From: Platerodrilus igneus
Taxonomy: Eukaryota > Arthropoda > Insecta > Coleoptera > Lycidae
Length of the DNA stretch: 64,000 bases
Reading direction: 5' to 3'
Assembly (NCBI GenBank): GCA_036346225.1
Contig: JARFIW010000139.1
Coordinates: 9,176,001-9,240,000, forward strand
Below, one piece after another: positions 54,209-64,000 of the stretch. The translations under genes and the position numbers were made by a program. How positions within the stretch are numbered: position 1 is the first letter of the stretch; each line of letters opens with the position of its first letter. The notes beneath the pieces were generated by a model that was not told the DNA's origin, made no database searches, and saw only the letters and a program-made list of their open reading frames with translations.

Positions 54209-54366
54209 GTAGATTAAATTAAAAGTATATTAACAAATCACCGCGTATTAGAATACCCAGACTTTTTGAAACCATTCATACTGACGACAGACGCATCAAA
54301 TTAAGCATTAGGCGCAGTATTGAGCCAAGAAAAAGTAGGTAGCGATAAACCCATCAGCTACGCAAG
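54209..54366 (+). pseudogene. Gypsy RNase H start, continuation of 47177
   Basis: Follows the second TSD copy: ILTNHRVLEYPDFLKPFILT and TDASN, then a stop in place of the usual Phe or Tyr codon, then ALGAVLSQEKVGSDKPISYA. TDAS carries the RNase H catalytic Asp. The element breaks off after SR at about 54366. Confidence 0.85.
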
Positions 54367-55670
54367 TAGGTATGGGGTCACTTGAGACTGGGAAAATTTT
54401 GAAGACCGTGGGAAAATTCCTTTGAAGGGCGTGGTCCTTTGATGTTTGCCGCTTCCGGGTGGGCCATACTTGCAAATCTTTTGGGGGTCCTAGTAATTTT
54501 CCCTCCGCTGACGTCACAGTTACACAGCTCTTTCAGAAAAAAAGGTTGACTGAAGCGCGATTCGAACTCGGACCGCCTGCATGCAAAGCAAGTGCTCTAA
54601 CCGCTAGGCCACAGAGTTGATCGATATAAATACATTCACTCTCTTAGTAATGCAGTACGAGCGCATAAACAATTTAATTTATTTTTGAATATTAGCATAA
54701 AAAGTGTGTCTAGTTCTAATTTAAATATATAAAAACCTTTTGGGTGAAATTCGCATGACTAACAATGCGATTGTACTTATTCTGGGTACGGCCATTTTAA
54801 TTACATCCGTATATTGACGTATTTAACGACAATTGAAAAAGCTATTAGAATATACGTGTTTAGTAAGATTTACATTCCATTTTTAAACTTTTCAGGTTAA
54901 ATTTTTGATATTGCAATAAATAAACATTATATTACTACGTATAAATGAGTTGCATCAACAACAAATAAGAGTCAACGTCCTTCCTTGGATAACTGACGAG
55001 GTTTTCAGTTTACTTTGAGTGTACCTATCGATAATTAATTTCTTGTTAATTAATTTACGATATAACACAACAAGGTTCCGAAAATGGTAATAAAAATTAA
55101 ATAATAATGGTCGATGTTCATTGTGTTAGCGAGTACATTGACCCACTTACCTGTCCGACCTTAACCTACATTTTGTATAATCATACGTTTGTAAATTCAA
55201 ACGCTTTATAGTAATGAATATTCTCTTCAATCAAATGCACAAATGTCCGTTCGTACGTATTGTAACGTTTGTTTAGGATTTTCGTTTTGTTATTAGTTTT
55301 GAAAACTGCGACAATGCTTTCGGCGACCTTTAGACGGTAGTTTATAATGCGTAGGAGAAAACATTTGACTGAATTCGAATACGCTAAACATTCTAATCAT
55401 TGTCATTATTAGGGCACCTCCAACAATTTATGTTTTAAGTTTTATACGACCGATTTTCAATAATTATGAAATAGAAATAAGGTTAAAGTTTTGTGTTAAT
55501 TCAAAATGGTTAACAGTTTCATTAAAAAACTGCGAATGATCATACCTCGATAACCAATACTAGCTACATAATATTAGTAATGATTGCGTCACCGGACCGC
55601 ATAGTCGGTGACAGACAAGTTCATACAGGTTCCGCACTATGATCACGGGATTTGTTTTTTCTGTGTACAT
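54367..55670. other. No protein gene; repeat debris with tRNA-like sequence
   Basis: 54450-54740 resembles 53620-53800 in the neighbouring LTR (CGCTGACGT, CGCGATT-GAACTCG, TTGATCGATAT, CTCTTAGTA, TACGAGC, AAAAGTRTGTCTA), but with a tRNA-like stretch in between that the LTR lacks. The remainder is AT-rich and unrecognised. Confidence 0.45.
54546..54617 (-). tRNA. tRNA-Ala(UGC)-like sequence, probably a pseudogene or SINE head
   Basis: On the minus strand: A box TGGCCTAGCGG, D-loop end TTAGAGC, a 5-bp anticodon stem CTTGC/GCAGG around TTTGCAT (anticodon TGC), and B box AGTTCGAATC. A run of seven T follows directly, a polymerase III terminator. The T stem (CCGAG against CGCGC) and acceptor stem pair poorly, so it is unlikely to be a working tRNA. 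Confidence 0.5.
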
Positions 55671-55674
55671 AAAC

Positions 55675-55710
55675 TATAAAAGAGAACATCTTGCGATCGC
55701 TTGATCAGTC
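55675..55710 (+). promoter_or_regulatory. TATA box and TCAGTC initiator upstream of PolB
   Basis: TATAAAAG at 55675 and TCAGTC at 55705-55710. The A of the initiator is 32 bp from the first T of the TATA box, the classic spacing of arthropod core promoters. The PolB start codon (55782) lies 75 bp downstream of the initiator. Confidence 0.65.
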
Positions 55711-55781
55711 TTACGTCATTTGTTTAACTAACCTGATCGGTTGTTATTTGAGAATTTTGTTACAAAAGCAAAGATCAAATA

Positions 55782-58700
55782 ATGGATAAATTTATTACGA
55801 TCAGAGATTTTGTAAAAAGAATCCGCCGTTTTAACTTAATGGGGCGTACGCTTGAATTCAAAATAAAACCGTTGCCCGAAGGTGAAGAACCTGTGGCGTG
55901 GATGAAAGACGCTGTCAGGCAAGTGATAGAAACCGCCACTGAAGGACTTGCAGCTGGTGATCAAGTAGGGTTTAGTTTCTGCTCCAAGGATTTGCAGAGG
56001 GAGATGGATGGGTTCGCTTCCGCCCGTGGAACAGCTCACATACGATGACGTTTGGGATGTTATAAGCAACATATACCAATCCAATTCGGAAGGGTGCAGT
56101 ACATTTTGTCTGAGCGTGACATCAGTTAGAATGCCAGTGGGTAGAGGGAGGGGAAGAAACTATAATACTTTTAACGAAGAAAACGGCATGAAACGTGGAA
56201 TTATTGTTATCAGTAACAAAGACAACTTGTGTTTACCGCGAGCTTTAGTGATGGCTATTGCTTGCGCAAATAAGGATCCAGATCGTGCCAAACTACGGCG
56301 CGACATGGCTAAAATACAAACCAAAAGAGCTGTTCAACTGTGTCTTGATTCCGGTGTAGTTGTTCCTGAAGTAGGATGTGGAATATCTGAACTACAGCAA
56401 TTTCAAGAGCATCTTAAAACTACAGAATTGTTGTTTACAGTTATGGCACTAAGGGACGCGATATAATTTTGAAGGGTCTGCAGAAGGCACATCGTTAAGT
56501 TTATTATACCACAAAGGACATTACAATGTTATAACATCCCTCACAGCCGCATTCTGTTGTACGTACTTTTGTGAGAAGTGCCACACACCTTACAATACCA
56601 AAGACAAACATAGGTGTGGAAACACATGTCCCTGTTGCCTACAAGCTCCTCCTTGTGAGAAGGAATTTAATATTGTGTGTGAATTGTGCAATCGGGAATT
56701 TAGGGGTCAACCGTGTTTGACGAATCATAAAACAAAAGGTGTATGCGAAAAAATTAAACGGTGTAAGGGATGCTCAAAAACGGTGAAAAATAATCGCGAG
56801 CACAGTTGTGGCGAAGTATATTGTAAAATATGCTGCGCTCACGTTCCAGAATACCACCTCTGTTATATGAAACCTGATACAGGAAAGCCAAATTTAAAAG
56901 GTGTTCTTTTGTTTTCTATGATTTAGAGACGAGACAAGAAAGAATATTAGAGAACGGCGATCACCTACATGAACCTAACTTATGTGTATTAGTTTCTAGA
57001 TGTGATATGTGTTTAAATGAAGATCATCTTTACTTTTGCCAGAAATGTGGATATAGACGGATTGTATATAGGGACAACGTCATTCGTAATTTTATGAACT
57101 ATATTTTAGCATCAAGAAAAAAATTCAAACACCTGGTAGTTATTGCTCATAACGGACAAGCATTTGACCATCAATTCTGTCTAAATTATATATTAACAGA
57201 AACAGATTTAAAGCCGGAACTCATCATGAGAGGAACGAAGATAATATCACTGACGATGAAAAATGTGCAGTTTTTGGACTCCTTAATTATTTTCCAATGG
57301 CTTTAGCCAAACTTCCCACAGCGTTTGGACTGGGAGAAAGTTTTAAGAAGGGTATTTTCCTCACCTGTTTAACACCGCCAGTAACGCAAATTATGTGGGA
57401 CTTTACCTCCCATCGAATTTTATGAGCCAGACACTATGAACGAAGATGACAGGAAAACGTTTATGAAGTGGTATCAAGAGCACAAGGATGACGTGTTTGA
57501 GATGCAGCGCGACCTAGTCGACTACTGTATTTCAGATGTGGAAATTTTGACTACCGCATGTCTAAAATTCAGACAGCAAATGCTTGAAACAAGTGGCGTG
57601 TGTCCATTTACAGAAGCGTGCACTATTGCTTCAACTTGTAACAAGGTATATCGACGCAATTTTCTTAAATCAAATACTATTGGGATTATCCCTAAAGGTG
57701 GCTATAGGTGGCGCGATAACCAGTCTAAAATAGCTATTCAGTGGCTTGTGTGGGAACAAAAGCAGCGTCAAATTAACATCATGCATGCTTAAACAACAAG
57801 AAATCATAATCCACGGTCTCAAAGTCGACGGCTTTTGTTCCGAAACAAAACAGGTCTTCGAATTTCACGGTTGCTACTATCATGGTTGCTCTAATTGTTT
57901 CAAATACGGCAGAGACAACCCTTTACACAATGATCCCGACCAAACACTAAGTACAAGACAAGAGGCTACTGTGGCTAAAATGGAAAGACTAAAAGAATTA
58001 GGATATGATGTTATTGAGATGTGGGAGTGTAAGTTTCGGTCACATATAATCGAAAACAGAGAATTACGAACATACGTCTTACACCATCCGTTGGTTGTAC
58101 AAGCGCCATTAAACCCACGTGATGCTTTCTACGGTGGTCGTACGGGAAACACTTTTGAATACTATAAGGCTAAACAGGATGAAAAAATTAAGTACGTAGA
58201 CGTCTGCTCTTTGTATCCGTGGGTATGCAAATATGGAAAATTCCCATGGGACACCCTATAGTTTGTGTGGGAGAAGATTGTGAACAGCTAGACTTAGAAG
58301 TAACAGAAGGATTAATCAAATGCACGATCCTTCCTCCGCAAGATATTTATCTTCCGGTACTGCCTACAAAGATGAACGACAAACTCATGTTCGTCTTGTG
58401 CCGTACATGTGGAGTGAAATGAATCCGAATGACTGCAATCACGACGAACAAGAACGTGCACTCACGGGTACATGGGTGATTGATGAAGTGCTAAAGGCTA
58501 AGGAATGTGGCTACAAGATAGCAAAAATTTATGAGGTTTGGTCTTATCAAATTAACCAATTCGACAAGATTAAAAAGATTGGTGGTGTTTTCGAGAGATG
58601 ATGGACAAGTTTTAAAAATAAAACAACAGGCGTCAGGGTGGCCCGGAAATTGTTCAACAAAAGGCGAAAGAGATAAATACATTGACGACTTTTTAGCCCA

Positions 58701-59491
58701 CGAGGGATACAAATTGAGTACAGTGAGATTGTAAATAATCCTGGTCTACGATCTTTAGCTAAACTCATGCTTAATTCATTTTGGGGAAAACTGGGGCAAA
58801 AGGAGAACCAGCCAAAACAAATATTATCAACGACCCCGGAGAGTTTTTGGAATGTTGTCGAATCCTAGTATAATTATAAATCATGCAATGCCTGTTAACG
58901 AAGACACTGTGATTGTTAATTGGCAGTATAGAGGAGGCTTACGATGTGCAAGCTACGGTAAACGTCGTCATAGCAGCATACGTAACTGCACAAGCAAGAC
59001 TAAAACTCTACAGTTATCTTGAAAAGTTGAAAACGAAGGTTTTGTATTTTGACACAGACTCCATAGTTTATGTGTCTAGCCCCGGAGAATACGACGTCCC
59101 CACCGGAAAATTTGTAGGCGATATGACGGATGAATTAGAGGTTTATGGGCCAGGTAGCTACATCAACGAATTTGTGTCTGGAGGTCCAAAAAATTACGCA
59201 TATAAAGTTGTGTCTACGGACAAACAAGAAGAAGTTCTTGTTTGCAAAGTAAAGGGTATTTCGCTCAACTACACAGCCGCACAACTTGTAAACTTTGAAA
59301 GCATTAAAAAGATGGTTTTAACCCCAACGAGGCCTATATTTATTGTTTCGAAATGTATCAGAAGAACAAAGGAACACGAACTAGTTACAAGAACTGAGAC
59401 AAAAATGTACAAACCAAATTCAACAAAGCGTAAATTTTTTGATAACCACACTTCACTTCCATTCGGATATAAAACTCAAAATTCTTCGTAA
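55782..59491 (+). pseudogene. Protein-primed family B DNA polymerase (Polinton-like/virus-derived), frameshifted
   Basis: A nearly full-length PolB of the type found in Polintons/Mavericks and related insect viruses. The ATG at 55782 (MDKFITIRDFVKRIRRFNLM) starts an N-terminal domain with DNLCLPRALVMAIA at about 56222. A Cys/His-rich zinc region follows at 56550-56880 (CEKCHTPY, CPCC, CELCNREF, CKGCSKT, CKICCAHV). The 3'-5' exonuclease has YDLETRQE near 56920 (Exo I), VVIAHNGQAFDHQF (Exo II) and DYCISDVEILTT (Exo III). Polymerase motifs are YVDVCSLYP (motif A), KLMLNSFWGKLGQ (motif B) and LYFDTDSIVYV (motif C), then CKVKGISLNYTA and a C-terminal LPFGYK. All catalytic acids are visible. At least eight frame changes break it. 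No integrase, ATPase or capsid gene is seen nearby, so the element is incomplete. Confidence 0.9.
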
Positions 59492-59505
59492 TTTGTGAAT
59501 ATCTG

Positions 59506-59805
59506 AAAATTTGCACAGGCACACAAAAAGAAGTCCTTGTTTGCAAAAGTAAAAGGTATATAGATATGGCTTACCTACACAACCGCACACCTTGTAAACT
59601 TTTGAGAGCATCAAGAAGATGGTTTTAATCCCATCGCGGCCTTTATTTATAGTTTTTAAAAAGTATCAGAAGAACAGAGGAGTACGAAGTAGTGACAAGA
59701 ACTGAGAGCAAAATGTACAAACCAATTCTACAAAACGTAAATTTTTTTGATAACCACACTTCACTGCCATTTGAATATAATAAACTTAAAAACTCTTCAT
59801 AATTT
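59506..59805 (+). repeat. Diverged tandem duplicate of the PolB 3' end
   Basis: Repeats 59218-59488 with many differences: CAAAAAGAAGTCCTTGTTTG, ACAACCGCACACCTTGTAAA, AAGATGGTTTTAATCCCATC, AAATGTACAAACC, TTTTTTGATAACCACACTTC. It encodes a shifted, stop-containing version of the last 90 residues of PolB, including the NHTSLPF block. Confidence 0.85.
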
Positions 59806-60235
59806 GTGAATATTTGTGGAAATTTGCATTTTTATAAACATTTTATGCAATTATGTATAACTGTAATTAGAAATTAATATTAATAGGTGCAATCGTATAC
59901 AAGTATTATTTTGGTTCGAATGTATTTAAATCTTCCAGTTTAATAATTTCCACTTATAGAAAATGCGTTCACATGTAGTTACTTTATGCCCCACGTTCTC
60001 CACATGATAGTTTACTGACTGTATATTTTCTAAAGATTGTATTAATAAATGTACGTACAGTTATCTGTATCGTATAACTACTGAAACAACATTATTTTCT
60101 GCAAAGTGTACTTTTATTTTTAAAAATGTTGTACAATAATGACTATACATATGTAATTTCTGTTAGATTAAATAATAAAATATACGAGTACCGATCTGCA
60201 AGTGTATGTGTTTAAAACAGGTTTACCGCTCAGTT
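59806..60235. other. No gene, AT-rich
   Basis: Nothing recognised. Confidence 0.4.
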
Positions 60236-60560
60236 ATCATCGAAACTGCAAGCCGGTGTTGGTAAACCGGTATCGATAAAACCGTTTTTGGTAACACCGG
60301 ATTTTGGTAAAATCGGTTTTCACTAAAACCTGTTTTGGAAAAACCGGAATTGGTAAATCGATTCTGACAAAGCCAGTTCTGGTAAAACCCGCTTCGGTAA
60401 AGGCCGGTTAAAATCGTAAGCCTGTTCTGGTAAAACCCGCTTCGGTGAAAACCGGTTAAAATCGTTTTAGTGAAATAGGTTTTGTATAATCGGTTTTAAT
60501 AATATCAGTCCTGATAAACCGATTTTGGTAGCTATACAAACCACTTTTGGTAAAATTGGT
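60236..60560. repeat. Degenerate minisatellite, about 18-bp unit TTTTGGTAAAACCGG
   Basis: About 18 imperfect units such as TTTTGGTAAAATCGG, TTTTGGAAAAACCGG and TTCTGGTAAAACCCGC. One longer block of about 53 bp (AAGCCTGTTCTGGTAAAACC and its neighbour near 60365) is itself repeated. CCGGTT and AACCGG alternate, so single strands could pair. Confidence 0.85.
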
Positions 60561-61666
60561 TATGTTGTAATCGATTTTGAAACAAAATTTTATTTTGACA
60601 GATACGGTTTTGTTGCCCCAGATTTCCATAAATTGGATTTTTAAAAATTTTGTTCGTTCATCATTTACGTTTGGAACATCTTTACCCCACTAGAAACATA
60701 ATGAAAAAAAAGAACAGTATTTCTATTGCAAGTATGTGCAAAATAGGTCAACAAAGCGGTAACTTGCTGGACAATGAGTTTCCAGATGCGGTAACTCGCT
60801 GGACAATGAGTTTCCAGATAGACGAGTTTTGACCAAACCGCGGAGTACCGTCGGTTTGACAAAAAATTGCAAGGGATCGATTGTTTAACATGGTTAACAG
60901 CTAATGCAAAGAATTAAAATATACTACAAATTTGTGTGTCAAATAACAAGTCCCGGTGTTAATAAACGACTTGTGGATCATATAATAATAGATTTTCTAC
61001 GTTGTCCGGATGTACGTTTAAGGAAACATTCGCATCTACTTTGGTTAAAGAGCATGGTATTACGCACCCACCTTCCTTAGTTCGTCTATGTCATCTGCCA
61101 ATGTGATAAATAGGTTCTAAGAAAAACCTTTTAAGTAGTATACCAGTTTAATACTATCCCTTTTCCCCAACGACACCCACATAACTAAAAGAGTCTTTCT
61201 TACAAACCACAAATGCTTATAGCTCGTAAAATCCAGATGTAATTAAGTCGGTCTACCGACACACAAAATAATCTTCTAATTTTTCTCATTTTCTCTAAGA
61301 TGTTCTTTGTCCAACACATCTTTATACTGTTCTCGCATTGCTGGGGTATTTTCCATATAGTCCAACTTCCGTCTTTTTGCATCAATTTCTTCTTCTAATT
61401 CCAACTGTTTTCTCCCACTTACAGCGTATGGGGCGCATAAAGGGTAACTTCTTTTAGCGTAAACGGATAGAGTTTGTTACCAATAGTTATGCGTTGTCTT
61501 ACAACCGCGGGGAAGTGTTAGGTATATTCACTAATCCTGATTCACAATGATTATGTCTTTTAGAGATTGTAGAATACGCGGCTGCAGATTGTGTAAAATA
61601 TGTACTAAAGCTTTAATGTAGCAGCTGTGTAAGATTTTTACTTTATGTTGGCTGTCTTCTTTCTGT
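60561..61666. other. No complete gene; coding-like debris
   Basis: Contains the minus-strand coding-like fragment at 61215-61500 and a second weak one near 60960-61190 (VIPCSLTKVDANVSLNV on the minus strand). A short GCGGTAACTYGCTGGACAATG duplication lies near 60756-60818. Confidence 0.4.
61215..61500 (-). pseudogene. Unrecognised coding-like fragment (minus strand)
   Basis: The minus strand reads VRQRITIGNKLYPFTLKEVT to about 61435 and, after one frame change, APYAVSGRKQLELEEEIDAK, RRKLDYMENTPAMREQYKDV and LDKEHLRENEKN before a stop. Codon-like composition and a charged helix make it look like a real former protein. I do not recognise the family. Its place downstream of PolB makes an element-encoded gene possible, but that is inference. 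Confidence 0.4.
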
Positions 61667-62250
61667 CTCGGGGCATGATTCGAGCAATCAACGACCTGCT
61701 TAAACATGTTTATGCCTGCATGAATATGCGTGACGTCCTAAATATCATAGCTCATAAATATTTCTAGGTATCGCTCTCTATTAATTGTAGAAATGACCAT
61801 TACTCACGATTTATAGGAAGATACTTGAAAATACCAGTGCCGGTTTGATATATAGCTAATTTTATAAAATAATTGCTAATTCGATAACAATAAGAATGTT
61901 TAGTTTGAATCCAAAATTTATTATTAACATTTTATACCACATTACTGTTAAATTTCGGGTTATAAACCGAGTAATACCTTTCTTGAACAAACAAATGTAA
62001 TTTAATTTAGGAAATAAATTGTTTCTCTAACAACGTGGTTTCTGTACTATTTATGTATCGTTTTGCTTTATGCAAATTTACAGAAATGACTGCATTCCAT
62101 ACGATACGATGACACATCTGTCTATAATTACCCGCAAAATACTAATTATAAAATGAGCTATATATTAAAACAGAGAAAATTACTTTTACCTAACGTTGAG
62201 ATAATCAAAGCGGTTGATAATTAATCAATTTATAAAACTGAATACCCTTG
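61667..62250 (+). repeat. Long inverted repeat, left arm (584 bp)
   Basis: Reverse complement of 62848-63432, with arm identity in the high nineties by eye. The outer edge begins CTCGGGGCATGATTCGAGC and the inner edge ends CTGAATACCCTT. Differences include AATCAAC/GATCAAC, GCCTGCA/GCTTGCA, GACGTCCTA/GACGTCATA and a CAGTGCCG/CCAGTGCC shift region. No gene inside. Confidence 0.9.
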
Positions 62251-62847
62251 GTGTAGTATGAATATAGATGGACCTCAGGTGTTTACTCCCGGGACATCTT
62301 GTTACGATATATTTTGACATAATAACGTAAAGTGCGCTCGGACCATTTTTTTTATTTCTCCGGTTCCTGTTTACTATCAATGCAGTTTTGAGAAGTGGTT
62401 GAAAGTGAGTATTAAACCTTTGTATACATATTTAACAGCATATTTTTCAGATTATCTGCAAGTTTTACAGTGTTAAAAGACACATTTTAGCTTAATTATA
62501 TGTATAGCATTCGCTTTTTAGATAGACGTGTATATTAATATGATCGCTAACACGTTTTGATGAGCTTTTAATGTTGCATATAATGAATTACATATTTAAT
62601 TTTAATTTAGCGTAAATTCGGCTTAGTTTCGGGATAATTGATGGTTTCTAATAGATTTTTAACGATTTTTTGTTAATATTTTAGGATCCACTGAAATATT
62701 CGAGTTCTAATAAAAGCTATGACGACCTTTAATTTTACCGAGATTCGCACAGACGTGTCGAAGAATTTGGATGAGTCATGACGCCATAGTTACATCATAA
62801 AACAATTAATTGCCAAAATTTAAAATATATGTAAATCTGTCGATTTG
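62251..62847. other. Spacer of the long inverted repeat
   Basis: 597 bp of single-copy sequence between the arms. No protein motif. GAAAGTGAGTATT near 62402 could be a splice donor, but nothing else supports a transcript. Confidence 0.5.
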
Positions 62848-63432
62848 AAGGGTATTCAGTTTTATAAATTGATTAATTATCAACCGCTTTGATTATCTCA
62901 ACGTTAGGTAAAAGTAATTTTTCTCTGGTTTAATATATAGCTCATTTTATAATTAGTATTTTGCGGTTAATTATAGACAGATGTGTCATCGTATCGTATG
63001 GAATGCAGTCATTTCTGTAAATTTGCATAAAGCAAAACGATACATAAATAGTACAGAAACCACGTTGTTAGAGAAACAATTTATTTCCTAAATTAAATTA
63101 CATTTGTTTGTTCAAGAAAGGTATTACTCGGTTTATAAGCCCGAAATTTAACAGTAATGTGGTATAAAATGTTAATAATAAATTTTGGATTCAAACTAAA
63201 CATTCTTATTGTTATCGAATTAGCAATTATTTTATAAAATTAGCTATATATCAAACCGGCACTGGTATTTTCAAGTATCTTCCTATAAATCGTGAGTAAT
63301 GGTCATTTCTACAATTAATAGAGAGCGATACCTAGAAATATTTATGAGCTATGATATTTATGACGTCACGCATATTCATGCAAGCATAAACACGTTTAAG
63401 TAGGTCGTTGATCGCTCGAATCATGCCCCGAG
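62848..63432 (-). repeat. Long inverted repeat, right arm (585 bp)
   Basis: Partner of 61667-62250, ending GAATCATGCCCCGAG. No clear target-site duplication outside the arms (CTGT on the left, AATT on the right). Confidence 0.9.
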
Positions 63433-64000
63433 AATTTTTTATCTCTAACGGGTCGATAATTATTTTTGAAAATTCATAAATCGATTCAATGTATAGATTT
63501 TTACGCTCTTATAATTGTTATACAAATTTCATGTTTGGACTTAAATTACAGCTTAATGTTTAAAAAACATCACAGCAAAATTCGAGTAACCAGACGGTAT
63601 ATAGTATATTGTGTCACAAGGACAAAAGTGCTCATTAGCACCCGCAGCTATTAGATGCCTGAGCGAGCGAGGACAGCTGATAGCTAAGGACTACTAATGC
63701 ATTTTGCCTGTGTGATACACAACTGTTTTTCGTCTAACATTAAAGAAAAATAGAAAACCCATAAAATAAAGAAAGTTAATAACATTTGACGTATTTATTT
63801 ATTATAGTAATTGATATTAATTATCCCATGACCATTATTATGGATAGTGATACCAGAATTTGTAGGCACTTGGTAAGTATTTGAGATGCTGGTAGCATGA
63901 TGACATTTTTTTACAATAACGTTGACGGTCTATCTACATTAACTGGTATTTCATTTATTTGGTTTAAGAGCAATTAACATGTGAATTGTATTATTTGTGC
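63433..64000. other. No gene, AT-rich
   Basis: Nothing recognised up to the window end. Confidence 0.4.

Larger units (their letters stand above)
39701..54366 (+). mobile_element. Gypsy element of 17.6-like type, 5' part only, multiply interrupted
   Basis: 5' LTR, tRNA-Ser-type primer-binding site, long leader, gag, protease, RT and the start of RNase H can be followed on the plus strand. Two large insertions split it: 43164-45495 between gag and protease, and 47178-54202 between RT and RNase H. The element ends abruptly at about 54366 after ISYASR in RNase H, with no integrase, env or 3' LTR. All genes are broken. Confidence 0.85.

Noticed and set aside
58491..58768. Minus-strand frames in the PolB gene
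   Set aside because: Antisense to PolB between motifs A and B; no domain.
55782..59491. Bacterial or phage contamination as source of PolB
   Set aside because: AT-rich flanks, a TATA/TCAGTC promoter and neighbouring insect-type elements fit a nuclear insertion.

Overview
The window looks like a gene-poor, AT-rich stretch of an arthropod nuclear genome, most likely an insect. The evidence is one host gene exon (the last coding exon of ribosomal protein eL43/RpL37A at 2778-2924), spliced transposon genes, a TATA plus TCAGT-type initiator promoter, and a dense crowd of element classes typical of insects: PIF/Harbinger, mariner, BEL/Pao, several Gypsy lineages including an errantivirus-like env remnant, Jockey/I-type LINEs, a tRNA-derived SINE and a virus-like protein-primed DNA polymerase. 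I cannot name the species.

Layout. 1-2777: no gene, probably intron or upstream sequence of RpL37A. 2778-2944: RpL37A last exon and poly(A) signal. About 3.9-6.55 kb: PIF/Harbinger element with two tail-to-tail genes, both broken. 6.6-10.56 kb: Gypsy element (minus strand), broken. 11.247-17.643 kb: BEL/Pao element (minus strand) with LTRs, a 5-bp target duplication GCATT and a deleted integrase; its left LTR carries a palindromic insertion with two copies of a 283-bp repeat that each contain a hammerhead-ribozyme-like fold. The BEL element sits about 80 bp upstream of the start codon of a spliced, decayed transposon gene (DUF7869-like, to about 23.1 kb). A 3.08-kb block covering part of BEL and the start of that gene is tandemly duplicated.

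23.4-30.4 kb: SINE, Jockey-type LINE (plus strand) split by a solo LTR, then an I/R1-like LINE (minus strand) split by a mariner that itself carries a second SINE. 31.021-38.201 kb: a young Gypsy element with 1.8-kb LTRs, TSD ATGT, a good integrase but no reverse transcriptase. 39.7-54.37 kb: a second Gypsy lineage (17.6-like PBS) in pieces. It is interrupted by a repeat of unknown class with a 10-bp duplication, which carries a nested errantivirus env/LTR remnant, and by a 7-kb gag-only LTR element with a 55-residue triplicated protein repeat and a MITE in its LTR. 55.67-59.8 kb: a Polinton-like/protein-primed PolB pseudogene with its own TATA/initiator. 60.2-64 kb: a minisatellite, coding-like debris and a 1.77-kb long inverted repeat.

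The elements do not form a pathway. What can be read is an insertion history, because six of the nested insertions have identifiable target-site duplications and in three cases the host reading frame can be followed on both sides. Many coding regions are broken by single-base shifts. The duplicated blocks show that most differences between copies are homopolymer-length changes, so part of the apparent decay may be uncorrected long-read sequence error rather than mutation.
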